Shown piece by piece: positions 49,852 to 58,152 of a stretch of 64,000 nt of DNA (its first letter is position 1; every line of letters starts with the position of its first letter). The DNA lies in NCBI RefSeq assembly GCF_026126425.1, contig NZ_JAFMPW010000010.1, positions 1 to 64,000 of the forward strand, read 5' to 3'. Under the pieces are notes generated by a model that did no database searches, was not told the origin of the DNA, and saw only the letters and a list, made by a program, of their open reading frames with translations. Source of the DNA: Muriicola sp. Z0-33. Its GTDB lineage: Bacteria; Bacteroidota; Bacteroidia; Flavobacteriales; Flavobacteriaceae. The position numbers and the translations under genes are program-made.

Positions 49852-50439
49852 ATGAGAAGAACACTTCTAACGGTGGCCTTTGCTATTATTAGCATAGCTG
49901 CATTTGCACAAAAGGATCCTGGATTTGGCATTAAAGGCGGATTAAATTACAACGCCAACGGTGATTATTTTGAATCTGCCGAAGACGCGGCGAACAACCC
50001 CGACAGAAATGTAGGATATCACATTGGGGTCTATGGAAAATTAGGTAACAGATTTTACTTAAGACCGGAACTTATTTACACCAAAACAAAATCGGATTAC
50101 GATGGAGATAAATTTGACATGAGCAAATTAGACCTCCCTGTATTGGTAGGCACCAGGGTAATTGGACCTCTTCATGTTTTCGCAGGCCCGGCATTTCAGT
50201 ACATCCTGGATAGCGATTTTGATGGAATTTCAGTAGACAGGATAGATAATGATTTCACCGTTGGTCTGCATATCGGAGCTGGTGTAAATCTTGGTAAAAT
50301 AGGAATAGATCTGCGTTATGAAAGAGGGTTTAGTGAAAATGAAGCCCGGTTCATTAATTCTAACATCACTAGCGTGGGAGACAGCAGAATAGATACAAGA
50401 CCAGATCAACTTATTCTGGGATTGTCTGTAAAATTGTAA
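49852..50439 (+). CDS. Outer-membrane beta-barrel protein (PorT/OMP_b-brl_2 type)
   Basis: A 195-residue exported protein (signal LLTVAFAIISIAAFAQ) with alternating beta strands typical of an eight-stranded barrel: FGIKGGLNYN, VGYHIGVYGKLG, FYLRPELIYTKTKSD, DLPVLVGTRVIGPLHVFAGPAF, TVGLHIGAGVNLGKIGIDLRYERG and a last strand ending in VKL. It matches the porin family/PorT-like small barrels of Bacteroidota. Role unknown. Followed by a strong terminator. Confidence 0.88.
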   Translation: MRRTLLTVAFAIISIAAFAQKDPGFGIKGGLNYNANGDYFESAEDAANNPDRNVGYHIGVYGKLGNRFYLRPELIYTKTKSDYDGDKFDMSKLDLPVLVGTRVIGPLHVFAGPAFQYILDSDFDGISVDRIDNDFTVGLHIGAGVNLGKIGIDLRYERGFSENEARFINSNITSVGDSRIDTRPDQLILGLSVKL

Positions 50440-50458
50440 ACCATTACTACACAATACT

Positions 50459-50490
50459 AAAAAACCTGATAGCTGGCTATCAGGTTTTTC
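50459..50490 (+). terminator. Intrinsic terminator after beta-barrel gene
   Basis: AAAACCTGATAGC and GCTATCAGGTTTT form a 13-bp stem with a 2-base loop, followed by T residues, 21 bases after the stop. It may also serve the convergent FKBP gene. Confidence 0.88.
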
Positions 50491-50513
50491 TATTTTATTT
50501 CACTTCCCTGCAT

Positions 50514-51479
50514 TCAGGAAACGTTCGGATCTAAATAGTTAGGTGTACCATCACCGTCGTCATCAGGGTATGGAAAAATAATATTACCATCTTCATCCGA
50601 AATTTCATCTCTGGTTAAGGTACCATCCTGATCATCGTCCTGATCCAGAAAGTCTGAGAACCTCAACGTTATCCCCGCATCCTCTTCGGCCTGGGCGTCT
50701 GTATTATCATTATACAAATAACCATCACCATTTACATCTTCCTGTATAGAAGGCACCCCATCATTATCATGATCGGCCTCGTTATAAGTAAATAAATCAA
50801 TACTAAAAATCAAGGGAGTGTATGCCTCAATACCCGTTTGGGCGGTATTGAAAAATCCAAGACCTGATGGTAAAAACATTAAACCTACCCCGTATTCTTC
50901 AACAGTAAAGGTACCATCCCCATTATCTATAATATTACCCCCGGTTTTAAAATTCGGCATGGCCTCACTAAAACCCCGGGCTCCTTGCAATGGTCCTTGC
51001 AACGCGGCCAGGTCGAACCAAATTGGTGTTTCAAAAGAGCCATCAAAAACTGACCCATCCAATAGTGATCCCTTATATCTGACGAAAGTAGAATCTGCTA
51101 CCGTGGGAAATACGCCTGCGCCTTCCCTGGCAACTAAATAGTACAGTGTATGGCTAACGGTTTCTTCATCAGTAAGCGCAAATTCATCAGATGATACTGA
51201 AATCACAGAAGACTCCACCATATCTATTAGCGGTGTCTTGTCTGCATTGGACCCCTCTATGGTATCCAGAACAATTTTGAAATCAAAACCTGCGGGTGGA
51301 TTATCAAATTCGTCATAATTATAGAAATGGGTCTCTAAATATGCTCTGATTTCGGCATCATCTTCAACAGCTACTTCACTCAAAGTCCTTGGCGGGACAA
51401 TTTCAATGTCCGAATTATCGTCCTTTTTACAAGAAGCGAAGAAAATTAAAACACCTACTACAATTAAAATCCTGTTCAT
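50514..51479 (-). CDS. FKBP-type peptidyl-prolyl isomerase lipoprotein with Asp-rich C-terminus
   Basis: A 321-residue lipoprotein (lipobox FFASCKKDD). Residues about 115-245 form an FKBP domain: ADSTFVRYKGSLLDGSVFDGS, the active-site region GFSEAMPNFKTGG, and VGLMFLPSGLGF. It probably assists folding of envelope proteins. The last 70 residues are rich in DxDxDG-type motifs (DHDNDGVPSIQEDVNGDGYL, DQDDDQDGTLTRDE, DDDGDGTPNYLD), as in EF-hand or thrombospondin type 3 calcium sites. Start: the ATG at 51479, where the signal peptide begins. Confidence 0.92.
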   Translation of the reverse strand: MNRILIVVGVLIFFASCKKDDNSDIEIVPPRTLSEVAVEDDAEIRAYLETHFYNYDEFDNPPAGFDFKIVLDTIEGSNADKTPLIDMVESSVISVSSDEFALTDEETVSHTLYYLVAREGAGVFPTVADSTFVRYKGSLLDGSVFDGSFETPIWFDLAALQGPLQGARGFSEAMPNFKTGGNIIDNGDGTFTVEEYGVGLMFLPSGLGFFNTAQTGIEAYTPLIFSIDLFTYNEADHDNDGVPSIQEDVNGDGYLYNDNTDAQAEEDAGITLRFSDFLDQDDDQDGTLTRDEISDEDGNIIFPYPDDDGDGTPNYLDPNVS

Positions 51480-51523
51480 TAACACAGCTTTTCTTTTAAA
51501 GCCCGCAAGATACAATTTTCCCC

Positions 51524-51531
51524 TATTTTTG
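51524..51531 (+). promoter_or_regulatory. Candidate -7 box of S4-domain gene (TATTTTTG)
   Basis: TATTTTTG matches TAnnTTTG, 32 bases before the ATG at 51564. No TTG at -33 distance. Confidence 0.4.
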
Positions 51532-51563
51532 TGGAATACCTTAACAAAGATTTGTATTGTCTG

Positions 51564-51968
51564 ATGCGCATTGACAAATACTTATGGAGTACCCGCTATT
51601 TTAAAACCCGGAATATGGGCACTGAAGCCTGTAAAAAAGGGCATGTTCAGGTTAACGGCCAGGTGGTTAAACCTTCTCGGGAAGTGTACCCCATGGATAC
51701 CATAAAGGTCCGAAAAAACCAAATCAACTATGAACTCACTGTTTTGGACATCCCTAAAAGCAGGGTAAGCGCTAAATTGGTTGCTATTTATAGAAAAGAC
51801 ACTACCCCGGCAGCTGCATTTGAACAGCAGGAAATGCAAAAATACAGCAAGGAGTATTACAGGAAGAAAGGTACGGGCAGACCTACAAAAAAGGACAGGA
51901 GAGATATTGAGGACTATCTTGAAGATCCTGAAGATTCGGAGGAAAACTCAGGTGCAAACGATGCCTAG
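51564..51968 (+). CDS. S4-domain RNA-binding protein (HslR/Hsp15-like)
   Basis: A 134-residue protein with an N-terminal S4 domain: MRIDKYLWSTRYFKTRNMGTE, KKGHVQVNGQVVKPSREVYPMDTIKVRK. This matches Hsp15 (HslR), which in E. coli frees 50S subunits stalled with nascent chains. The C-terminal 50 residues are charged and end in an acidic tail (YLEDPEDSEENSGANDA). Start: the ATG at 51564, which gives the family N-terminus. It is divergent from the FKBP gene. Confidence 0.9.
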   Translation: MRIDKYLWSTRYFKTRNMGTEACKKGHVQVNGQVVKPSREVYPMDTIKVRKNQINYELTVLDIPKSRVSAKLVAIYRKDTTPAAAFEQQEMQKYSKEYYRKKGTGRPTKKDRRDIEDYLEDPEDSEENSGANDA

Positions 51969-52039
51969 GCTCCCAATGGCAAGCATATCCAAATTTCATA
52001 AAGTATATTATACCCCCACTGCCATATAAACAGTTTCTT

Positions 52040-52047
52040 TATCTTTG
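52040..52047 (+). promoter_or_regulatory. Candidate -7 box of PRTase gene (TATCTTTG)
   Basis: TATCTTTG, 20 bases before the ATG at 52068. No TTG at the expected -33 distance. Confidence 0.42.
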
Positions 52048-52067
52048 AGTGGAAATTTTACGCCGAC

Positions 52068-52565
52068 ATGGAGAACAAGATATTATCGCACCAACAGATT
52101 CAGCACAAAGTAAGGAGGATAGCCTATCAGATCTATGAGGCCAATGTAGATGAGAAACAGATAGTTATTGCTGGCATTGATGGAGGCGGCCTGGAATTTG
52201 CCAAAAAAATCCGATCCGTATTACAAAAAATAACACAGGCCAATATTGTACTTTGCAAAGTGATGATGAATAAACGAGATCCGTTAAAAAGCGGGGTATC
52301 TACTTCCCTGACCGAGGAGGAATACAAAGACAGATCCGTGGTCCTGGTAGATGATGTACTAAATTCCGGCACCACACTGATATATGGGGTACATCATTTT
52401 TTGAGAACGCCTCTAAAACAACTTAAGACAGCAGTACTGGTGAACAGAAATCACAAGAAATATCCTGTCAAGGCAGATTACAAAGGAATTTCCCTGAGTA
52501 CCTCTTTACAGGAGCATATTCATGTGGAATTTAAAGCTAAGAACGACGCCGTTTATCTAGACTAA
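52068..52565 (+). CDS. Phosphoribosyltransferase domain protein (PyrR-like)
   Basis: A 165-residue type I PRTase. The PRPP loop is VVLVDDVLNSGTTL, with AGIDGGGLEFA as the pyrophosphate loop region and MNKRDPL in the flexible part. It resembles PyrR and other uracil/hypoxanthine-type PRTases, but the exact base or regulatory role is not certain. No pyr operon genes are adjacent. It converges on aroK with a 9-base overlap. Confidence 0.85.
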   Translation: MENKILSHQQIQHKVRRIAYQIYEANVDEKQIVIAGIDGGGLEFAKKIRSVLQKITQANIVLCKVMMNKRDPLKSGVSTSLTEEEYKDRSVVLVDDVLNSGTTLIYGVHHFLRTPLKQLKTAVLVNRNHKKYPVKADYKGISLSTSLQEHIHVEFKAKNDAVYLD

Positions 52566-53072
52566 GAGACGCTGTATTTCCGATACTATTTCAGCCGGAC
52601 GCTTATCATCACACAAAATGGTATGCTCTGCCATAGCATAAAAGGGGCTCCTTTCGAACAGGTGTTTCCCAATAAATTCTGGTAATTCTTTATCTTCCAG
52701 ATGCGCAATTAAAGGCCTTTCATCTTTTTCTTTAGAGAGTCTGTCTATGAGCCGGGGGATACTCATCTTTAGATAAATCACTGCATTAGACCTTTCCAGC
52801 ATAGCATGCATATTTCCACTATAACAAGGAGTGCCACCGCCGGTTGCCAGGACTAACCGACTTTCATTTTCCAGGATTTCGTTGAGGTATTCATGCTCTA
52901 TTTTCCTGAAGTATATCTCCCCTTTCTCCTTAAATATATCGGGAATCGTAGTACCCGACTTATTTTCTATATAGTTATCCAGATCGTTGAAATCTAATTC
53001 CAATTTCTCGGCCAACAACTTTCCAATTGTTGATTTACCTGATCCCATATAGCCTATAAGCACTATCCTCAT
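52557..53072 (-). CDS. aroK: Shikimate kinase
   Basis: Phosphorylates shikimate in aromatic amino-acid synthesis. The 171-residue product has Walker A GYMGSGKST, the shikimate-binding Asp in NDLDNYIE, the adenine-lid region with RKIEHEYL, and ATGGGTPCYS. Length is normal. Its 3' end overlaps the convergent PRTase gene by 9 bases. Confidence 0.96.
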   Translation of the reverse strand: MRIVLIGYMGSGKSTIGKLLAEKLELDFNDLDNYIENKSGTTIPDIFKEKGEIYFRKIEHEYLNEILENESRLVLATGGGTPCYSGNMHAMLERSNAVIYLKMSIPRLIDRLSKEKDERPLIAHLEDKELPEFIGKHLFERSPFYAMAEHTILCDDKRPAEIVSEIQRLLV

Positions 53073-53145
53073 TTCTGAAATTTTGGTAAAAATGAATTAA
53101 AAATCAAGGAATTCAAAGAAAAGATAAATTTATCCATAAATGCAC

Positions 53146-53175
53146 TTGAAAAATTAAGAATTGATAGTATATTTG
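53146..53175 (+). promoter_or_regulatory. Promoter of tRNA-Lys (TTG-N19-TATATTTG)
   Basis: TTG at 53146-53148, 19 bases, then TATATTTG at 53168-53175: an ideal match to the Bacteroidota consensus, about 65 bases before the tRNA. Confidence 0.72.
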
Positions 53176-53239
53176 CACGCTCCTAAGCAATACCTCAGGC
53201 ATTGCTTTGGAATAAAAAGATCACAATTATTGAAATTAT

Positions 53240-53312
53240 GACCTGGTAGCTCAGTTGGTAGAGCATCTCCCTTTTAAGGAGAGGGTCCTGGGTTCGAGCC
53301 CCAGCCAGGTCA
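53240..53312 (+). tRNA. tRNA-Lys, anticodon TTT
   Basis: A full cloverleaf: acceptor GACCTGG pairing with CCAGGTC, D arm GCTC...GAGC, anticodon arm CTCCC-TTTTAAG-GAG with anticodon TTT, and T arm CTGGG-TTCGAGC-CCCAG. The discriminator base is A (53312) and the 3' CCA is encoded at 53313-53315. It has a consensus promoter and is followed by a terminator. Confidence 0.97.
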
Positions 53313-53340
53313 CCAGAGGACCGACACAGTTCAGGAATAC

Positions 53341-53376
53341 AAAGCGAGCAAAAACAAATGCTCGCTTTTGTTTTTT
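53341..53376 (+). terminator. Intrinsic terminator after tRNA-Lys
   Basis: AAAGCGAGCA and TGCTCGCTTT form a 10-bp stem with an 8-base loop, followed by TGTTTTTT. Confidence 0.88.
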
Positions 53377-53524
53377 CAAAGCGACTGTATTCCATGAGCA
53401 AAGCGAATCTGGGTTGGTTTTGACCTTGAGATCGCTGGGTCCAAGGAGCATCGCGAGTTAACCCCAGCAGTATCAATTATCAATGAACAATTAGCAATTA
53501 ACAATTGTGAGGGGATATTTTGCG

Positions 53525-53544
53525 CCTGCCTCCCGGTAGGCAGG
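53525..53544. repeat. Palindromic repeat CCTGCCT-6-AGGCAGG
   Basis: A 7-bp inverted repeat with a CCCGGT centre. Its translation yields the peptide LPTGRQA, which recurs in spurious protein predictions from Bacteroidota genomes because this palindrome is a dispersed repeat in the phylum. Confidence 0.6.
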
Positions 53545-53563
53545 TTTGCACTTCGGGACGGCT

Positions 53564-53633
53564 GGGTCAGGCGAGTGCCAACGAGCCAACCCCAGCTGAA
53601 ACAATGAACAATTAGCAATTAGCAATTAGCAAT
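53564..53633. repeat. Interspersed repeat, copy 1
   Basis: Starts gggtcaggcgagtgccaa, continues through cgagccaaccccagctga and ends in caatgaac plus three AATTAGC heptamers and AAT. It is identical over 70 bases except one position (A/G) with the copy at 60424. No transposase is nearby. Confidence 0.8.
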
Positions 53634-53768
53634 GGGAGCTGAATTAAAGCTTGCTTGAGGTTTTCTGAAAAACAAAAACCAGCAACCAAAGGTTGCATGG
53701 GTTTTGCATTTGCAGATTGGCCCACCCGCCGGCCTCGCCTTCGCGTAGCCACTATGGCAGAGCAAGGT

Positions 53769-53789
53769 GGCTCCTCGCGGTAAATGTCC
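53769..53789. repeat. 21-base repeated module, copy 1
   Basis: ggctcctcgcggtaaatgtc followed by c; identical to 60376-60396. Here it ends exactly at the stop codon of the adjoining lipoprotein gene (53789-53791). Confidence 0.7.
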
Positions 53790-54388
53790 TACTCTACAGC
53801 AAATTCATCAGGGTCTATTTCTAATTTTAGTCTGAAAGTAAAGGTGGTCTCAATATCAAAAGTAGCCGGCACATAATCAACAATTCCACTTATCACATAA
53901 TCAAAAATTTTCCTGCTGGATTGATTTAGTCTCTGGCTGGCACCATTGAAATTTCCTGAAACGGTAAACAAAGTACCGAAAAAGTCTGCCTCCGCAATAT
54001 TGGCATTGGTACCGAGAAAAACCAGATCCGGTGGACCACCTGGTGATTCTGTAGCCAGATAGAATAAGGGATTGTCAATATTGGCGTCTACATTGCCAAT
54101 AAAATTTTTCAGTTCGTACCGTACACCCAAGATCTCAATTTCCTTGATACGTTCAGGGTTGCCTATTAAATTAGTTACATCCGGGTTGGCAAGGAGGTCA
54201 AAACTACCCACATTGATGAAAGTTTCAAACTGTTGTGCTGGTTCTGAATCGGGGAGGACAGAGAAACTTAAACGATGTGTATATGAAGTAGTCACCTCAA
54301 CTTCTTCCTCAAGGGCTTCTTTTAGTTCATCGCAATTTAAAAATGCCACTGGCAATATCAACACCATAAAGAATTTCCAATTTTTCAT
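53789..54388 (-). CDS. Hypothetical lipoprotein
   Basis: A 199-residue lipoprotein: signal KNWKFFMVLILPVAFLNC, with the lipid-modified Cys expected after FLN. The mature part is beta-rich, with THRLSFSVLPDSEP, FETFINVGSFDLLANPDV, EIEILGVRYELKNFIGN and FDIETTFTFRLKLEID. I do not recognise the family. It is divergent from the cysteine-rich secreted protein at 54520, and a dispersed repeat begins at its stop codon, suggesting that the region downstream has been rearranged. Confidence 0.7.
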   Translation of the reverse strand: MKNWKFFMVLILPVAFLNCDELKEALEEEVEVTTSYTHRLSFSVLPDSEPAQQFETFINVGSFDLLANPDVTNLIGNPERIKEIEILGVRYELKNFIGNVDANIDNPLFYLATESPGGPPDLVFLGTNANIAEADFFGTLFTVSGNFNGASQRLNQSSRKIFDYVISGIVDYVPATFDIETTFTFRLKLEIDPDEFAVE

Positions 54389-54519
54389 CTTCCGTATTTT
54401 TAAAATTCATAGCAAACTACCTCATAAATAGATTCATGGAAATACCTACTATTAGGTATATGATACAGCTTAATAACTTTCTAGGTTTGATAAATAACCT
54501 AAGATTAATTCTCATCCTT

Positions 54520-55356
54520 ATGAAAAAATTAGCATTTATCATTCTACTCCTACCCGGATTTATCTTAAGCCAAACTATCAGCTTACTGGATATTGTACAT
54601 GAAAGAAAAAGTGAACCATTTATAGAAGTTTCCGCCAATCAGAACGGTGGGCAAGCCATTTTTAATCGTACCTACCGCGGAGGTTGTGTGGGTTCCTATG
54701 ATATTAAATGGACATTCTCTAAAGATCTCAGTACCCTGCAACCCGGAGAAAGTTTTAATGTAACACTGATGTGTATCAGCTGTCAGACACCTTGTGGTTA
54801 TAAATGGGGTATTGCCGATGCCGGGGCGGCCAACAACGTGCGTAGCGTTGAAGGATTCCCGGACTACAAGTACAACGGAAATATAGGCCTTAAAGGAACC
54901 TCTGGCGCTAGTTCTGGTGTGTTCGACTGGTCCCCGGCCCAGCTTTCAAACACCTACACCTTTCAATACGACCCAAAAAAAGTATCCGATTACACTGCTT
55001 TTTATATAACAATTGCCGGCCAGCGTATCAATTACGTTTTTGGACAGGGAAGCGCCCCAGCTACCGGAGCCATTAATTGCCATGCATTGCTTGGTCTTGG
55101 CAAATTAGTAAATAGCCTTATGCTTGGTGCCCACGAAAACTATCCATGGGACTGGATGGACGAAACCATAGATTACGCAATGAACCATATCTATTCTATA
55201 GGTTGCCTAAGCGATAGCTATCTTAAAAGTTTGAAATCAAGAATTTATAGGGCAGCTAATACACAATCTTTTTACGATGAAATATTGAGCTATTCTCAAA
55301 AACTGGAAACGGAGGTAGCCTCGTCGTGCAAGAGTTGTTCTAGTTGCACTAATTAA
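54520..55356 (+). CDS. Hypothetical secreted cysteine-rich protein
   Basis: A 278-residue exported protein (signal AFIILLLPGFILSQ). The N-terminal half is beta-rich (FIEVSANQNGGQAIFNRTYRGG; YDIKWTFSKDLSTLQPGESF) and ends near residue 185; the C-terminal part is helical (LLGLGKLVNSLMLGAHENYPWDWMDE). Nine cysteines are present, including CISCQTPC and a C-terminal SSCKSCSSCTN, which suggests disulphides or metal binding. I recognise no family. It lies 58 bases upstream of the histidine kinase gene on the same strand. Start: the ATG at 54520, where the signal peptide begins. Confidence 0.7.
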   Translation: MKKLAFIILLLPGFILSQTISLLDIVHERKSEPFIEVSANQNGGQAIFNRTYRGGCVGSYDIKWTFSKDLSTLQPGESFNVTLMCISCQTPCGYKWGIADAGAANNVRSVEGFPDYKYNGNIGLKGTSGASSGVFDWSPAQLSNTYTFQYDPKKVSDYTAFYITIAGQRINYVFGQGSAPATGAINCHALLGLGKLVNSLMLGAHENYPWDWMDETIDYAMNHIYSIGCLSDSYLKSLKSRIYRAANTQSFYDEILSYSQKLETEVASSCKSCSSCTN

Positions 55357-55414
55357 TGATAAAGCCACGGACAAGCCCTGAGAACCGGCTGTAATTTTTT
55401 GTACATTTAGTTCT

Positions 55415-57349
55415 ATGACAACCACTTATCTGAAGATCTACACCACCCTCCTATGCTTGCTGACTTCAGTGATTGTCTCCGCTCAAAATGAACAGGTAAC
55501 AGATAGTCTGCTCAAGCTGCTAGAGCTCACAGATCAACGAGACGAGTCTAACAGCATAAAGATTCATTTGTCGAAATTATTTGAAAGGCAGGATATTGAT
55601 AAAAGCAGGCAGTTTGCCATGGAGGTATGGGAAACAGGCACTGACTCTCTGAAGGCCGAAGCAGCCAACCAGATTGGCAGGTCTTATTTCTACCAGAATC
55701 AATTAGATTCTGCTACAAGCTACTTTAAAAGATCGGTAGAATTATTGCAAAAAATAGAGTTACCAGCCAAAGCCTCGGCGGTCATGGTTAGTTTTGGAGC
55801 CACTCAACTTAGAAAAGGTGAATATAAAGAAGCGCTTGAAACCCTGATCGAGGGGGTTAAATACTTCGAATCTGTGGGAGACAGCATAAATATGGGTAAA
55901 TGCTACAACAATATAGCCTCTGCCTTTGGGGAACTTGGAGATACTCAGAAATCTATTTCATACGGCAAAGCAGCCCTTACCATATTTGATCAGTACCAAA
56001 TGATTCCATATAAAGCCGTGACCTTGCCCAACCTTGCAGGGCAATATGTTAAACTGGGCGATACAGAAACTGCCAAAAAATATTTTTTGGAAGCAGAGCA
56101 ACTGGCAAGTTCAAGGAATGACAAATTTGCACTAGCAAGGATATATAACAACCTGGGAAACATGTACCTTGAAACGGACCCGGATTTATCAGAATCGTAT
56201 TTAACCAAAGGCCTGGAGATTAAACTAGAGACGGGAAATAGCGATGGCATAGGAACTCTCTACAATAACCTTGGGTATCTGCTACTCAACAAAGGCGAAC
56301 CCAGAAAAGCCATTCCTTATTTTCTTAACGCTATAGATTTTGGGCAGGGAACCAATGCCAGTACTATTTATAATAATTTATCGGATGCTTACAAAGCTCT
56401 TGGTAATTATAAGCAGGCCCTGATTTATGCAGAGAGAAAAAACGCCATCAGCGACAGCCTTGCCGAGGTAACCTATCAAAAGACCATCGCAGAAATATCA
56501 ACTAAGTATGAAACAGAAAAGAAAGAGAAAGAGATTCTTTCCCTGCAGAATACTAATCTACAGACCGACTTTAAAAGGAAACAGAACAGGAATTTATTAT
56601 ATGCCTCACTGGGATTTTTAGCTGTTTCACTGATCATCGCTTTTTCTATTCTGAAAAATTCAAAGAAAAGGCGGATTATCGCAGAACAAAAACAAGAGTT
56701 GGAAAGCCAAAAAGTGAAATCCCTGCTTAACGAAATTGAACTGGTAGGCATTGACAGTATGATTGAAGGACAGGAAAAGGAGCGACAGAGGATAGCTGAA
56801 GATCTTCATGACAGTCTGGGTGCCAAACTAGCAGCCCTTAAATTATTTGTCGCTGATATAAAAACTACTAACAAAACTGTTCATACTAAAATCAAAGGAC
56901 TCCTGGATGAATCATACACTGATTTAAGAAATATAGCACTACAAAAAAATGCCTCTGCCGCCATTGATAAAGGGTTGATCCCCGCAGTCAACAAAGTGGC
57001 AGACCAGTTAAAGTCGACCAATAAGTTAAATATTGAGGTAATTAATATAGATCTGCACAGAAACATTAAGGATTATATTGAATTGCAGCTATTTCGTATA
57101 ATGCAGGAACTCCTGACCAACACCATCAAACATGCTAATGCCCAAAACGTAAGCATTCAGTTTTCAGAAGACAATGACAGTCTGGTAGTAGTATATGAAG
57201 ATGACGGTATTGGATTTGACACTGGGCGAGTAAATAAAGGTCAGGGTTTTATCAACATAGGTAATCGACTTCAAAAAATTAATGGAACATATACCGTTGA
57301 TTCCACCCCCAGCGATGGTAGCACGGTTATAATAAATGTCCCTATATGA
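55415..57349 (+). CDS. TPR-containing sensor histidine kinase (NarX/LiaS type)
   Basis: A 644-residue kinase. Signal peptide to about residue 23, then a periplasmic array of TPR repeats (about 30-370; repeated A-x-x-Y-N-N-[IL]-[AG] motifs), one membrane helix (about 393-413), a coiled coil (KQELESQKVKSLLNEIEL), a HisKA_3 domain with the phosphorylated His in RIAEDLHDSLGAKLAALK, and a HATPase_c domain (FRIMQELLTNTIKHANAQ; VVYEDDGIGFDTG). The TPR input suggests sensing by protein contact. The stop overlaps the response regulator start by 4 bases. Confidence 0.95.
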   Translation: MTTTYLKIYTTLLCLLTSVIVSAQNEQVTDSLLKLLELTDQRDESNSIKIHLSKLFERQDIDKSRQFAMEVWETGTDSLKAEAANQIGRSYFYQNQLDSATSYFKRSVELLQKIELPAKASAVMVSFGATQLRKGEYKEALETLIEGVKYFESVGDSINMGKCYNNIASAFGELGDTQKSISYGKAALTIFDQYQMIPYKAVTLPNLAGQYVKLGDTETAKKYFLEAEQLASSRNDKFALARIYNNLGNMYLETDPDLSESYLTKGLEIKLETGNSDGIGTLYNNLGYLLLNKGEPRKAIPYFLNAIDFGQGTNASTIYNNLSDAYKALGNYKQALIYAERKNAISDSLAEVTYQKTIAEISTKYETEKKEKEILSLQNTNLQTDFKRKQNRNLLYASLGFLAVSLIIAFSILKNSKKRRIIAEQKQELESQKVKSLLNEIELVGIDSMIEGQEKERQRIAEDLHDSLGAKLAALKLFVADIKTTNKTVHTKIKGLLDESYTDLRNIALQKNASAAIDKGLIPAVNKVADQLKSTNKLNIEVINIDLHRNIKDYIELQLFRIMQELLTNTIKHANAQNVSIQFSEDNDSLVVVYEDDGIGFDTGRVNKGQGFINIGNRLQKINGTYTVDSTPSDGSTVIINVPI

Positions 57350-57972
57350 TTAGAGTAATCCTTGTGGATGACCATAAACTCTTTGTGGATGGTTTAGTGT
57401 CTATTTTGACCAAAGAAATAGGGATTGAGATCATTGCTACGGCGGGTAATGGACTGGAATTATTGGAATTGATGGAGACACACAATCCGAACATTATCTT
57501 AACTGATATTCGTATGCCGATTCTCGACGGTATATCTCTTACAAAGCATTTCAGAAAAAAATTTCCCTCAATTGGTATCCTTGCACTAAGCATGTTAGAT
57601 CAGGAAGAAGATGTGATAGATATGTTGGATGCCGGTGCGAAAGGTTATCTGGTCAAAAATGCTGAAAAAGAAGAACTGGTCCGGGCTATTCACGAAGTAG
57701 CCAAGGGTAATTTTTATTTCAGCGACAAGTTTAAAAATATATACCAAAGTTGGTCATCGAACTCCCCTTCCAATTCACAAATAAAACTAACCCGAAGGGA
57801 ACGACAAATTCTGGAATTGCTGGTTCTTGGTAAAACAAGTCAGCAAATGGCGAATGCCCTAAACTTAAGTAAGTTTACCATTGATACTCATAGAAAGAAC
57901 ATTCATAAAAAACTGGGTACTAAAAGTAACTTCGCTCTGGTTAGAATGGCTTCAAGATTTCTTGATAACTGA
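57346..57972 (+). CDS. NarL/LuxR-family response regulator
   Basis: A 208-residue two-domain regulator. The receiver domain has acidic residues Asp8 and Asp9, the phosphorylation site Asp54 (LTDIRMP) and Lys in GYLVKNA. The C-terminal LuxR-type helix-turn-helix is LTRRERQILELLVLGKTSQQMANALNLSKFTIDTHRKNIHKKLG. ATGA overlap with the kinase gene shows they are a cognate pair. Target genes are unknown. Confidence 0.96.
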   Translation: MIRVILVDDHKLFVDGLVSILTKEIGIEIIATAGNGLELLELMETHNPNIILTDIRMPILDGISLTKHFRKKFPSIGILALSMLDQEEDVIDMLDAGAKGYLVKNAEKEELVRAIHEVAKGNFYFSDKFKNIYQSWSSNSPSNSQIKLTRRERQILELLVLGKTSQQMANALNLSKFTIDTHRKNIHKKLGTKSNFALVRMASRFLDN

Positions 57973-58099
57973 AAACAGCAATTATATTTCAAGGTAATAA
58001 GGGTAAATATTACTCCGGGTATTCCTGTTTGCCCTACCACTACCTGCCGACTAAGTGAACTTTCATGGGCTTAAAAGTGATATACAATCATTTGGATAT

Positions 58100-58125
58100 A
58101 AGGTCATAAGACCTTTTCAATTTTT
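58100..58125 (+). terminator. Weak hairpin after the response regulator gene
   Basis: AAGGTC-ATAA-GACCTT followed by TTCAATTTTT. The stem is only 6 bp, and it lies 130 bases after the stop, so the assignment is weak. Confidence 0.35.
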
Positions 58126-58152
58126 GAAGAAGGGATTCATTTTATATATGAT

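Larger units (their letters stand above)
53316..53788. other. Repeat-rich intergenic region after tRNA-Lys
   Basis: No real gene seen. It holds the tRNA terminator, then a mosaic of repeated modules: a palindrome at 53525-53544, the gggtcaggcgagtgcca module at 53564-53633 with AATTAGC heptamers, and a 21-base module at 53769-53789 that recurs at 60376. Another partial copy with caatgaacaattagcaatta is at 53481-53500. Frames crossing the region are translations of the repeats. Confidence 0.6.

Noticed and set aside
53195-53618. Frames on both strands across tRNA-Lys and the repeats, one containing LPTGRQA
   Set aside because: They are translations of the tRNA gene and of a dispersed palindrome; none has a signal of coding use.
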